Source: CAZCVI01 sp964502145
GTDB lineage: Bacteria; Acidobacteriota; Aminicenantia; UBA2199
Length of the DNA stretch: 64,000 nucleotides
Assembly: GCA_964502145.1 (NCBI GenBank)
Contig: CAZCVI010000036.1
Location: forward strand, 6,431-70,430
Direction of reading: 5' to 3'
The position numbers and the translations under genes are program-made. Below are positions 42,474-51,403 of this stretch, one piece after another. The notes below the pieces were generated by a model. That model ran no database searches. It saw only the letters and a list, made by a program, of their open reading frames with translations, and was not told where the DNA came from. Each line of letters begins with the position of its first letter. Position 1 is the first letter of the stretch.

Positions 42474-44024
42474 ATGGCCCCATATCCCGTCCACATCCTC
42501 GTGTTAGAAGAAAATCAAGCTGACATAGAGGCTGTGATTGGTTTACTTGCCCAGGAAACGCCCGCCTATTCTTGGCAGGTTGCAAATTCCGTGGCCCATG
42601 CACGGCAAGTCTTGGCTGAAAATAAGTGTGATCTCATCCTTTTGGGGTATTATTTCGGTGAGACCACTGGTTTTGTGCTTTTTCCCGATGCCCGAGATAT
42701 TCCTATTATCGTTTTGACACGTCATGGTAGCGAGAGAATTGCAGTTGAAGCTTTGCGTCTGGGTGCAGCCGATTATTTTATCAAGGATAATGAGCGCCAA
42801 TATCTCACCCTTCTACCCCAAGCCATCCGTTCCGCATTGGAACAGCATCGCCACCGCCAGGAAATGGCACAAACACGCTTTTTATTGGCTGATATCTTCC
42901 TGTCTATGCCTTCCATGCTCGTCGGTCTGGATGATCGGGGCAAAATAACCCGCTGGAACCGCGAAGCTGAAAAATTCACCGGTGTACCCGCAGATTTAGC
43001 ACTCGCGCAAACGCTGGATACGGTGTACCCGCCTTTAGCAGGTCAAATGAAGAACATTCAAACCGTTATTGACACCCGTTTGCCTATGCGCGATGAAATC
43101 GGTTTTGTGCGTGGTAAAAACGATGCTAGATTATGGAACATTGCTATTTATCCTCTTTCCCAAAGTCTTAATGGAGGAGCGGTTGTTCGTGTCGATGATG
43201 TGACCGAGGAAATGCGTGCCCAATCGATAAGTCTGCATTCTGAGAAGATTCTATCTATTGGTGGACTTGCCGCAGGCATGGCTCATGAACTCAATAACCC
43301 CTTGGCAGGGATGCTTCATAATGTCCAGGTAATTCGCAATCGGATCACTACCGGTTTAGCCCAAAACAATCGCGTGGCTGAAAGTTGTGGGATATCCATG
43401 CAACACATTGAAAACTATATGACCCAGCGTGCGATTTTTCCTATGATTGATAATATTGTGGATGCAGGGCGGCGTGCTTCAGGGATTCTTGATAATCTTC
43501 TTTCGCTTAGTAGCAGTGGCGAGAAACGTTCCGCGTCCCACGATATCGGGCTGTTATTGGACAAAGCCGTTGAATTGGCGTGTGGTGATTCTGAATTGAT
43601 TAATAAATATTTCTTCCAATCCATCGAAATTGGCAAGGAGTATCATGCGCCTCTTCCACCCGTGATGTGTGAGGCCGATAAAATACAGAAAGTTTTTTTT
43701 CATCTGCTTAAAAATGGTGCTCAGGCCATGGTCGAACATAATAAAGGCAAGCGCTGTCGTTTTGAGTTGCGTATATATCCCAAAGATTCCTTTATCCATG
43801 TAGAAATCGAGGATAATGGCCCCGGAATCACTAAAAATATTCAAAAACGGATATTCGATCCTTTTTTTACTACCCGTAGAGTCGGAGATGGGATTGGTTT
43901 GGGGCTGTCTGTTGCTTTTTCTATTATCACCCGTGATCATGGTGGTACCATGGAGGTTAAGTCATCCCCTGGAAAAGGCACCATGTTTCTCTTGCGTTTC
44001 CCATTGGATCGCAGGACCCGGTAA
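42474..44024 (+). CDS. sensor histidine kinase with N-terminal degenerate receiver and PAS domain
   Basis: A 516-residue cytoplasmic kinase. Residues 1-125 have the receiver fold (ILVLEENQADIEAVIGLL, IPIIVLTRHGSE, AADYFIKDNE) but the phosphoacceptor position reads CDLILLGYYFGETTGF, with Gly where Asp should be, so it is probably a pseudo-receiver. A PAS domain follows (FLSMPSMLVGLDDRGKITRW, WNREAEKFTG). HisKA: GLAAGMAHELNNPLAGMLHN (about H271). HATPase: EIEDNGPGITKNIQKRIFDP and GIGLGLSVAFSII. It lacks TM segments. No response regulator is adjacent. Confidence 0.88.
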   Translation: MAPYPVHILVLEENQADIEAVIGLLAQETPAYSWQVANSVAHARQVLAENKCDLILLGYYFGETTGFVLFPDARDIPIIVLTRHGSERIAVEALRLGAADYFIKDNERQYLTLLPQAIRSALEQHRHRQEMAQTRFLLADIFLSMPSMLVGLDDRGKITRWNREAEKFTGVPADLALAQTLDTVYPPLAGQMKNIQTVIDTRLPMRDEIGFVRGKNDARLWNIAIYPLSQSLNGGAVVRVDDVTEEMRAQSISLHSEKILSIGGLAAGMAHELNNPLAGMLHNVQVIRNRITTGLAQNNRVAESCGISMQHIENYMTQRAIFPMIDNIVDAGRRASGILDNLLSLSSSGEKRSASHDIGLLLDKAVELACGDSELINKYFFQSIEIGKEYHAPLPPVMCEADKIQKVFFHLLKNGAQAMVEHNKGKRCRFELRIYPKDSFIHVEIEDNGPGITKNIQKRIFDPFFTTRRVGDGIGLGLSVAFSIITRDHGGTMEVKSSPGKGTMFLLRFPLDRRTR

Positions 44025-44106
44025 CCCCGCTAAAAATGAATGTCAGAAATGGACAATAAGAAATAAATAAAAAATATCTGCAATGCATAAAAAAGGAGGT
44101 AGTCTC

Positions 44107-44559
44107 GTGGTCTCAAAATCGGAAGTAGTCGATTTTCTAGCGCAAAAAAGAATGGCTGTTGTTGGTGTTTCCCGGCGGAGCACCAAATTTGGCAATGTCA
44201 TTTACCAGGAACTTAAAAACAAAGGGTATCAGGTCTATGCCGTCAATCCCAAGCTGGACACTTTTGCCGGCGAGCCGTGTTATGCCAGTCTTAAAGATAT
44301 TCCCGAACCCGTGGATGGTGTCGTATTAGTGGTATCGCCAGTCAGTAGTGATGTGGTTGTGAAAGAAGCCAAAGAAGTTGGCATCTCCCGTATTTGGATG
44401 CAATATGGAGCAAAATCCGTTAGTGCCATCCAGTACTGCCAGGAAAATAACATGACCGTGATTGCCGATCAATGTATCTTGATGTTTCTCGAACCCGTCA
44501 CCTCTATTCACAAGTTCCATCGCTGGCTCTGGAAAATCTTCGGCAAATTACCAAAATAA
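44107..44559 (+). CDS. CoA-binding (YccU-type) protein
   Basis: A 150-residue Rossmann-fold CoA-binding-domain protein: MAVVGVSRRSTKFGNVIYQE, YQVYAVNPKLDTFAGEPCY, VDGVVLVVSPVSSDVVVKEA, ISRIWMQYGAKS and VIADQCILMFLEPVTSIH. It matches the small stand-alone CoA-binding proteins of unknown function. The GTG at 44107 is placed 6 nt after a perfect AGGAGGT, while the ATG at 44083 overlaps that site and is rejected as the start. Confidence 0.88.
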   Translation: MVSKSEVVDFLAQKRMAVVGVSRRSTKFGNVIYQELKNKGYQVYAVNPKLDTFAGEPCYASLKDIPEPVDGVVLVVSPVSSDVVVKEAKEVGISRIWMQYGAKSVSAIQYCQENNMTVIADQCILMFLEPVTSIHKFHRWLWKIFGKLPK

Positions 44560-44570
44560 TAGCACGTCAA

Positions 44571-45665
44571 CTATTTTTTAGTGCCGGTTTTTTGCGAGTA
44601 AAAGTTGATCGCCAGACTACGGATCACCGGATTGATGTTCCGGTTGACTGTTACTTGACGAAGGTCTTGAATGTGAAGTTGTTTGATGAATGACAATGCA
44701 CTTTTAATAGGAGTTTTAGGGTTTTGAACCAGTTCCAGCATGATCGGATAATTTTTGGTCCACTCCCGGTTAATGGAAATTTTGGCAATTATCTCGCTGG
44801 GCAGACTCTTGTTTTTGGAGAGAATCGAAATCTCATCAATAGATATTTTCGGACTCTCAATGACAGCCAATGAAACCATTTTATTGGAATCTTTAATCAA
44901 GACCATACGTTGTGTTTTCGTGCCACCCAAAGCCAACTTGATGCGTTCTGAAATCGACATATTATTGATCTCTTGGATCAATGATTTGGCTTTTTTTTCA
45001 ATGACAAGTGCGATGTCCATATCTTCCTCTTCATCGCTTTCAGATTCGGAGTCATTTTCTTCGCCCTCTTCCCCATTTTTCTTTTCCCCATCGAGGAGCA
45101 TTGTTTCCTTGAGGTCATCAATTACCGCTTCCAGTGGAATCTCTGCTGCATTTTCTTTGCTCAGGTAAAAGGTTCGTATCTCATGGATACGTCCTAAAAT
45201 AAAGTTGGTAATGGTCGGGTTTTTTTCCATTGCCTCCATTATTTCCGGGTAAGCGATTAATTTAATCTGGTTTTCTAATAACATTTCCAGAATAGCTGTA
45301 TCCGCCTTTTCAGCGATTTTAATAAGGAATTCAGGAGGAATCGTTTGGTTCTGGATAATTTTGCCAATAATAGCGGTTTGGTGGGCATTTAAGCTTTCCA
45401 GTAAAATATAATAGGACACCCGGGGATTGCCATCACGCCGTTCCACGTAACTTAGCTTAGTCGAATCAGTGAGCTCTTTCAAACACTCCAACGCCTGTAA
45501 CTTAAACATCTCGTGCTTCATAACAAAAACCAAGCTCTCCAAGTATTCCTCTTCAGTAAGTGGGAGCTGCCGCCCCACTACCATCTGGAGAATATCATCC
45601 TTTGCATCCCCATCGGCAATTTTTCTGACAATCGGGTTTCTTGAAATAAGTTGCACAGGTGTCAT
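44571..45665 (-). CDS. uncharacterised helical-repeat protein with acidic insert
   Basis: A 364-residue soluble protein. It appears to be built of short helical repeats (VRKIADGDAKDDILQMVVGR, PPEFLIKIAEKADTAILEML, LPSEIIAKISINREWTKNYP) of the HEAT or leucine-rich-variant type. A low-complexity acidic insert (EEGEENDSESESDEEEDMD) lies at about residues 200-220. I do not recognise the family. It starts within the stop of the RodZ-like gene (ATGA overlap) and is the last gene of a four-gene minus-strand operon. Confidence 0.7.
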   Translation of the reverse strand: MTPVQLISRNPIVRKIADGDAKDDILQMVVGRQLPLTEEEYLESLVFVMKHEMFKLQALECLKELTDSTKLSYVERRDGNPRVSYYILLESLNAHQTAIIGKIIQNQTIPPEFLIKIAEKADTAILEMLLENQIKLIAYPEIMEAMEKNPTITNFILGRIHEIRTFYLSKENAAEIPLEAVIDDLKETMLLDGEKKNGEEGEENDSESESDEEEDMDIALVIEKKAKSLIQEINNMSISERIKLALGGTKTQRMVLIKDSNKMVSLAVIESPKISIDEISILSKNKSLPSEIIAKISINREWTKNYPIMLELVQNPKTPIKSALSFIKQLHIQDLRQVTVNRNINPVIRSLAINFYSQKTGTKK

Positions 45666-46426
45666 TTTTGCAAAATCTCCGCCACAGTAGCGGGGTTAAT
45701 TTCGATTTTTTCAGAACGACTCAGAGCTTTTAAATAGGTGACTTCCTTGTTATTTAAAAAGAATTGGACAGCAGTGGGATTACCCAGCACTATCTGATAA
45801 CGATAACCATCATATATAGCCGTTTCACCCTGTTGAAATACCTTTTCCACTATTTTTTCAGTGCCACGGAACACCTGTGTCCAACAATTCTTTAAAAAAC
45901 GAATTTCCACGTGGACTGGCGCATAATCCAGGTTGAACGTATTAGGAGTTGCAGGGATTTCCCAGATATCAACGGCAATAGGCGCCTGCTCTGGCGCCGA
46001 CTCCACCGGGGATAAACGACTCAACTGGTGAAATATTTTTTCCTTGCCACCATAAACAAACAATAACGCCACGATCACCCCAAACATGATTAAAACAATC
46101 AGCGTACTGTAAATAAAGCTGTGCTTTTTAAACCGCGAATACTTTAACTTGGGATAATACACATGGTCCTGTTCACCAGAACGAGAAGCAATATCATCGA
46201 CCTTCCCACCATATTGCTTATAAAAAGATGCTTCATCGCATTCAATGGCGCGGAGATAACTTTTAACATAATTCTTAAAATAAAAACTCCCTGGTAACAG
46301 GTCAAACTGACCACTTTCCAATGCCTGCAACGATTTTAACTTGATGTTGGTGCGACTGGCAATTTGCTCCAGAGTCATATTCTTTTTCTGACGTTCATTA
46401 ACAAGTGCTTCTGCTATAGTTTTCAT
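45662..46426 (-). CDS. RodZ-like HTH membrane protein
   Basis: A 254-residue protein with an N-terminal RodZ-type helix-turn-helix (AEALVNERQKKNMTLEQIAS, TNIKLKSLQALESGQFDLLP, FYFKNYVKSYLRAI), a TM helix (FIYSTLIVLIMFGVIVALLF) and a periplasmic C-terminal beta domain (HVEIRFLKNCWTQVFRGTEK) similar to DUF4115. RodZ links MreB to the elongasome in rod-shaped cells. That role is inferred from architecture only. It overlaps the next gene by 4 bp. Confidence 0.82.
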   Translation of the reverse strand: MKTIAEALVNERQKKNMTLEQIASRTNIKLKSLQALESGQFDLLPGSFYFKNYVKSYLRAIECDEASFYKQYGGKVDDIASRSGEQDHVYYPKLKYSRFKKHSFIYSTLIVLIMFGVIVALLFVYGGKEKIFHQLSRLSPVESAPEQAPIAVDIWEIPATPNTFNLDYAPVHVEIRFLKNCWTQVFRGTEKIVEKVFQQGETAIYDGYRYQIVLGNPTAVQFFLNNKEVTYLKALSRSEKIEINPATVAEILQK

Positions 46427-46495
46427 ACTCTATATTTTAATAGTTAAATTAAAGAAGTCAACACCTTGGCTTGAAAATTAGCGGCTTTTTGGTTT

Positions 46496-47938
46496 TTATT
46501 TTTGTTTCGTTCGCATCCGCTGGAGTTGCCAATCCAGTTGAAAGGTATAGGGAATATCATGGAGGTGATTAATAAGCATATTTAATTCCGGTCCTAGCTG
46601 CCCATATTCCTTAATAATAATAGATGGATAAGAGTATGTATCCAGTACCCTTTTGGCCAGTGCCTTGATAGTGATGGGAAAAAGAGCAGCCTGGATAAAT
46701 AACTTTTGACTGGTCAGACTGAACCCGATGACCCCGCTTTTCATCAAATAATTAAATTGAATGACCTCGGCTTTGCCAGCCTCGCCAAAAGGTTCGCGAC
46801 GTATCTTGTCCACCAGACCAACCACGTAAGCAGTATAAATACTAGTTTGCTCTGCCTGCGAAATTAATCCCTCATCCATTAACAACGAAACATTATGAAT
46901 AGCCAACACCTGCGTTTTTAACTCTTCCGCCACTGGAAAAAGTGGCCCAATAAATTCGGAAGCCAAAACCAGTTTCTGTTTTGGTTTCTCCCCTCTTTTT
47001 CCCCTCGTTGGTTCAGTGGCTTTATCTTTTGTTTGCATATTTGGTGCAGTCGTGGCCGTGGTCATTGTTTTGACTTCCAACACCGGGCCCAATTGATGGG
47101 TGATTTTGTGCAATACCAGGATCGCGAGATAAGACCCAGCGTCCACTGGTTGCGGCACTGGCGCGTCAATTATTTTTGCTGCGATAGGCGTTAGAATACA
47201 TTCAACATACGCTTCTACCATGTTTTTGAAAATAACCACTTTAAAAGTATTGTACTCTGCACTGTAAAAAGCTTCCGGTCCCGGATAGACGAGACTCGTC
47301 GTAAAAGGAAACGAAGAATAAACCAGATCGGCCAGTTTCAGTTGCGGTGCAAAACCACTCACAGGAACAGAGGGCCGCGTAGAGTAAGGAAGGTTGTTTT
47401 GCATCAACAGGTATCGTTTGGTATATTCCCGGTATTTAAAGGTTTCAGCGTGGTCGTTTACATAGATTACAGAATCTACCGGACCTGTTTTTTCCTGCGT
47501 CTGAGGAAAAAAGAGGATTTCCGCTTTGTTTTGTTCCAGTTCAGTCCATGGCGGGGATAGTGGGGCGAAGGAATTCCACTTTACCTGAACAGACATCGCG
47601 TTGAGGTATTCTCTGGCACACGGATCCGGTTCCAGGTTTGCAGCTTCTATAAATAACTCCGATATTTTATCCATAGCCTTGGCAGAGCGAACCAACTGCA
47701 CACGTGCGGCAATTTGCATAAAACAAGCCAATTGCCCCACATAAGCATCTTCAGGGGAATCCTTGGCATAAACCGCAGGATAACCCATAGGTACACTCAA
47801 GAAAATATCAGGCCCCTCTTGAGCAGAAGTAAAATCAGGCCTGATACACAGAAAAAACAGACCCAGCAGCAGTAATAGAACTGTTTGCTTAGGCTTCGTC
47901 GTAATCGTCATTGGTTTCGAATTCAGTTGTATGATCAT
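46496..47938 (-). CDS. uncharacterised exported protein
   Basis: A 480-residue protein with a signal peptide (TKPKQTVLLLLLGLFFLCIR, then TSAQ). No domain is recognised. It contains Thr/Lys-rich low complexity (MQTKDKATEPTRGKRGEKPK) around residue 310. ATG at 47938 has AAGGA 6 nt upstream and is preferred over 47986 or 47911; this makes it overlap the permease gene by about 50 bp. Operon position between a permease and a RodZ-like protein suggests an envelope role, but this is only context. Confidence 0.7.
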   Translation of the reverse strand: MIIQLNSKPMTITTKPKQTVLLLLLGLFFLCIRPDFTSAQEGPDIFLSVPMGYPAVYAKDSPEDAYVGQLACFMQIAARVQLVRSAKAMDKISELFIEAANLEPDPCAREYLNAMSVQVKWNSFAPLSPPWTELEQNKAEILFFPQTQEKTGPVDSVIYVNDHAETFKYREYTKRYLLMQNNLPYSTRPSVPVSGFAPQLKLADLVYSSFPFTTSLVYPGPEAFYSAEYNTFKVVIFKNMVEAYVECILTPIAAKIIDAPVPQPVDAGSYLAILVLHKITHQLGPVLEVKTMTTATTAPNMQTKDKATEPTRGKRGEKPKQKLVLASEFIGPLFPVAEELKTQVLAIHNVSLLMDEGLISQAEQTSIYTAYVVGLVDKIRREPFGEAGKAEVIQFNYLMKSGVIGFSLTSQKLFIQAALFPITIKALAKRVLDTYSYPSIIIKEYGQLGPELNMLINHLHDIPYTFQLDWQLQRMRTKQK

Positions 47939-49025
47939 AGTTGTTCCTTTTAAAAAATTGCGAATTTTTATAGTATTTAACCACATCTTGGATATGGATT
48001 TTTATGCCTGCTGAGGCGGGGATGGCAACCAGCAAACCCCAGAACCCAAATAAGCGCCCAAAAGTCACGATGGCCACCAACACCCACACAAAATGAAGTC
48101 CTACTTTCTTGCCCACGATCTTAGGATAAAAGAACCAGTTTTCCGCGCCTTTGATGATAAAAAATACCAAACATACCAACAGCAGTTTTTCCACCGAGTC
48201 ATAATGACCCAATCCCACGATCAAAGAAATAAGAAAACCCATCACCGTGCCGAAATAGGGGATAATATCACCAATGCCTGCCATAACACCAATAAGGATC
48301 GCAAAGGGCAGGCTGATAATACTCAGACCAATGGAGTAGAGAATCGCCAAAATAACCACCACAATCGCTTGACCCCGGATAAAAGAGGAAAGAATCGTGT
48401 CCATTTGTTCCACCCGATGGATGACTGCTTTCTTGAAGTGTAACGGGATCAGACTAAAAAAGCTGTCATGAATCGTTTTGGCATCCTTGAGAAAATAAAA
48501 GGAAATCAACGGTATAAACACCAGGTAGAGGAGTGCCAACAAGAGGCCAAACAGGCTCGAAAAAATGTTTTCCAAAAGGCCCGACATATCAGTCAGCAGT
48601 GCGGTCAGCATGCCCCCGATTTTACTGTTCAAATCAATCGTGCCAATATACTTGGAGAAATTCCTGGTGAGATAGGAGTTGAGCGCATCCATCTTTTCCG
48701 CGAATTGCATCAGTGTCTGCGGGAATTTGTCAGCGGCAATTTTAAGTTGGTCCATGATATAGGGGAAAAGATTAATCAAGAGAAAGACAACCATAAAAAC
48801 CAATATCACCAGAACCAATGCCGCGGCTATGCCTCTGGACATACGGGTTTTCCGCTCCATAAAATTTACCACCGGATTAAAGAGATAGGCGATGACAAGG
48901 CTGAAGAAAAAAGGCGCGGCAAGGTGGGTAAAGTATTTTAAGCCGAGAACAATCAGCAGCACAGTCAACAAATAACCGATCAATGCTAGCACCGGTACAG
49001 GAATAGAATTGATTTTCTTATTCAT
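47889..49025 (-). CDS. AI-2E (PerM) family permease
   Basis: A 378-residue membrane protein with eight hydrophobic segments and the family pattern: YFTHLAAPFFFSLVIAYLFN-like N-terminal helix, FIPLISFYFLKDAKTIHDSF, the conserved IGVMAGIGDIIPYFGTVMGF and a final GLLVAIPASAGIKIHI. Members transport varied small molecules or ions; AI-2 export is one documented case only. It is the first gene of the operon with the exported protein and RodZ-like gene. The upstream region holds inverted-repeat element 5. Confidence 0.9.
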   Translation of the reverse strand: MNKKINSIPVPVLALIGYLLTVLLIVLGLKYFTHLAAPFFFSLVIAYLFNPVVNFMERKTRMSRGIAAALVLVILVFMVVFLLINLFPYIMDQLKIAADKFPQTLMQFAEKMDALNSYLTRNFSKYIGTIDLNSKIGGMLTALLTDMSGLLENIFSSLFGLLLALLYLVFIPLISFYFLKDAKTIHDSFFSLIPLHFKKAVIHRVEQMDTILSSFIRGQAIVVVILAILYSIGLSIISLPFAILIGVMAGIGDIIPYFGTVMGFLISLIVGLGHYDSVEKLLLVCLVFFIIKGAENWFFYPKIVGKKVGLHFVWVLVAIVTFGRLFGFWGLLVAIPASAGIKIHIQDVVKYYKNSQFFKRNNYDHTTEFETNDDYDEA

Positions 49026-49125
49026 ACCTTATCAATTAACAAAAAATCGTTATAAAGTAAAGAGGAAAATGAAAAAAAACTGCAAAAAAAAAAACAATCA
49101 TAAAAAATGAGCGGTTACTTGGCAT

Positions 49126-49323
49126 AGAATTCCTAAATCCACTGCCAAGTTTTAAAAAGAGCCACGGATATCCGGGGCTGACTGGACTATCTGGACGTAC
49201 TGGACTTACTGGACAAGCTGGAAAAATCAAAAGTTTTGTGAAGTCCAGTAAGTCCAGAATGTCCAGTATGTCCAGATAGTCCAGTTTTTTCAGAAATTTG
49301 GCAGTGGATTTAGCTTAGGAATC
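49126..49323. repeat. inverted-repeat element 5 (GGAC type)
   Basis: Left terminus CTAAATCCACTGCCAAGTTT (49131-49150) is mirrored by AAATTTGGCAGTGGATTTAG (49294-49313), with GAATTCC/GGAATC further out. Arms 49180-49222 (TGGACTATC, TGGACGTAC, TGGACTTAC) and 49239-49285 (GTCCAGTAA, GTCCAGAAT). The loop is almost identical to that of element 3. It lies between divergent genes. Confidence 0.88.
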
Positions 49324-49406
49324 CGTATTGACTTTCTATTTATTATTGCCTAAAATATAAGTTAAAGAAAACACAGGAAATTTATTTCCAAGGCGGATGA
49401 AAAAAA

Positions 49407-50279
49407 ATGAAATTATTGTCCCTTTCCCCAGAACTATCAAAGCAATGGCATCCTACTAAAAATTTACCTTTGACCCCGGATACAGTCGGCGCGGCTTCCG
49501 CCCGAAAAGTATGGTGGCGATGTGAGCTTGGTCATGAATGGCAAGCCAGCATTTCCATGCGTAGCAGAGGATGCGGTTGCCCCTATTGTTATGGGCGGTA
49601 CCCATCCCCCGAAAACAATTTGCTTGTCAAGCGCCCAGATATGGCCGCACAATGGCACCCCACTAAAAATGGCAGACTCAAACCAGAAAATGTATTACCT
49701 GGCAGTCCGAATGTGATTCATTGGATATGTGAAAAAGGTCATGAATGGGCGGTCTCTATTTCTGGGCGGGTCAGGAGTGATTGCCCCACATGCGCCAACG
49801 ATGTAAACAAAAAAACACGCGGGCGGATAAGTCTGGCCTCTTATATGCCAGAACTAATCGAAGAATGGCATCCAGAACGAAATCTCCCCCTGACTCCACA
49901 CGATGTTACCTTTGGCTCAACTATAAAAGTCTGGTGGATCTGTGAATTTGGCCATTGCTGGTTAGCTTCCCCCAAAAAAAGGGTTAAAGGGACAAATTGT
50001 CCTTATTGCTCCGGTCGTTATGCCAGCCCAGAGAATAATCTGGAGATTATTATCCCAAGAGTTGCCGCAGAATGGCACCCCACCAAGAATGGCGATTTAA
50101 AACCCAATCAAGTCACCCCGGCTTCCCATCTCAGGGTTTGGTGGCTATGCCGCAACGGACATAGTTGGCAGCAAACTGTTATATGCCGAAACAGCGGGAA
50201 CAATTGCCCGCAATGCGCCAAGCTAAAATATACTAAAAAGAGCGCCAAAAAAGAAACACCGGACGATGCGGGGAGTTAA
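49407..50279 (+). CDS. zinc-ribbon repeat protein (DUF4379-type, four repeats)
   Basis: A 290-residue protein made of four tandem units of about 65-70 residues. Each has EWHP(T/E)(K/R)N..L.P..V....S...WW.C..GH.W....S......CP.C, for example ARKVWWRCELGHEWQASISM then GCGCPYCYGRYPSPENN. Each unit supplies the C..H and CxxC ligands of a treble-clef zinc ribbon; the second and last units are slightly shortened. This family is found beside or fused to Vsr-like and other endonucleases and in phages, suggesting DNA or RNA binding. No nuclease domain is present here. Confidence 0.85.
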   Translation: MKLLSLSPELSKQWHPTKNLPLTPDTVGAASARKVWWRCELGHEWQASISMRSRGCGCPYCYGRYPSPENNLLVKRPDMAAQWHPTKNGRLKPENVLPGSPNVIHWICEKGHEWAVSISGRVRSDCPTCANDVNKKTRGRISLASYMPELIEEWHPERNLPLTPHDVTFGSTIKVWWICEFGHCWLASPKKRVKGTNCPYCSGRYASPENNLEIIIPRVAAEWHPTKNGDLKPNQVTPASHLRVWWLCRNGHSWQQTVICRNSGNNCPQCAKLKYTKKSAKKETPDDAGS

Positions 50280-50296
50280 AAAACATACGTAATCTT

Positions 50297-51154
50297 TTAT
50301 CCGGCCAAATATTCTCGCAGTCCTTCTTTCCAGTGGCGCATGATATTGATGCCTTGATCTTTTAGATGTTTGTTTTCCAATACCGAATAGGTAGGGCGAT
50401 TGACTTCTATTTTAAATTCTCCTGGCAATGCTTTATTAAAGAGCATCGTCGGTTTCGTAATCGCAAAAATCTCCTTGGCAAATTCATACCAGGAACAACT
50501 CCCTTCCGCTGTACAATGATACAAGCCATAAGGCGGGTTACTTTCCACTATTTTGAGAATCTGGCGGGCAATTTCGACCGTGGCTGTAGGCGTCAGGAAT
50601 TCATCATCTACCACGCGGATTTCAGGTTTGATCTTGGACAGTTTTTGCATCAACTCCACGAAGTTATTCCCCCCTTTGCCAATACAGGGTGCTTTCCCGT
50701 AAATACCAGATACACGCAGGATGAAGTATTTCTTGGCAATTGATTCCACAAAAAACTCACCCGCCAGCTTCGTGTTGGCATACACATTCAATGGTTTTGG
50801 GCAGTCTGTTTCCAGATAAGGAGCTTTCTTTTTGCCGTCAAACACGTAATCCGTGCTGATATGCATCAAACAAGCATCCACGTCATTGCAAGCCATAGCT
50901 AAATGGCGTGCGCCTATCCCATTCACACGAAAAGCAATCTCCGGTTCTTTTTCGCAACGTGGCACATCATGAAACGCGGCTGTATTGATCACTAACTGCG
51001 GCTTGATCTGACTAAACACGCCCTGCACCGCTTCCATGTTCGTGATATCTATGTCTTTGATGGTTAAACCGATGAAATCAATATGGGCAGCAGTAAGAAC
51101 CTTGCAAATATCTGTACCCAGTTGACCGTCAGCTCCTATAATGGCTATCTTCAT
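50297..51154 (-). CDS. rfbD: dTDP-4-dehydrorhamnose reductase (RfbD/RmlD)
   Basis: An NADPH-dependent SDR that makes dTDP-L-rhamnose in the final step. The 285-residue protein has MKIAIIGADGQLGTDICKVL, VINTAAFHDVPRCEKEPEIA, STDYVFDGKKKAPYLETDCP and the YANTKLAGE catalytic YxxxK. The C-terminal NRPTYSVLENKHLKDQGI matches RmlD. It is downstream of rfbC and an SDR gene on the same strand, separated by element 6. No RmlA or RmlB is in the window. Confidence 0.92.
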   Translation of the reverse strand: MKIAIIGADGQLGTDICKVLTAAHIDFIGLTIKDIDITNMEAVQGVFSQIKPQLVINTAAFHDVPRCEKEPEIAFRVNGIGARHLAMACNDVDACLMHISTDYVFDGKKKAPYLETDCPKPLNVYANTKLAGEFFVESIAKKYFILRVSGIYGKAPCIGKGGNNFVELMQKLSKIKPEIRVVDDEFLTPTATVEIARQILKIVESNPPYGLYHCTAEGSCSWYEFAKEIFAITKPTMLFNKALPGEFKIEVNRPTYSVLENKHLKDQGINIMRHWKEGLREYLAG

Positions 51155-51210
51155 ACTTCACCTCTGTTGAATAGTTTATTTTGCGGTATATTTATACTGA
51201 ATATTTATAC

Positions 51211-51381
51211 TGAATTCACTGATAGGTGTTTGCGAGAATTGTAAAAGCATGTGGGAATTATGGGAAGAATGGGAATTATGGGAAATATGGGAGGAATGGG
51301 AAGTATGGGAGCATTTCTGTTTATCACATTACTCCCATAATTCTCATAACTCCCATAATTCCCATTAATTTGGCGGTGAAT
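51211..51381. repeat. inverted-repeat element 6 (GGGA type)
   Basis: Arms 51251-51311 (ATGGGAATT, ATGGGAAGA, ATGGGAGGA units) and 51332-51365 (CTCCCATAA, TTCTCATAA). Right terminus AATTTGGCGGTGAATCC (51368-51384 region) matches element 4; the left terminus is reduced to GAATTCACTGATAG. It sits between rfbD and the upstream SDR gene, within what would otherwise be one operon. Confidence 0.85.
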
Positions 51382-51403
51382 CCAGAGACACACGTATACG
51401 TGC

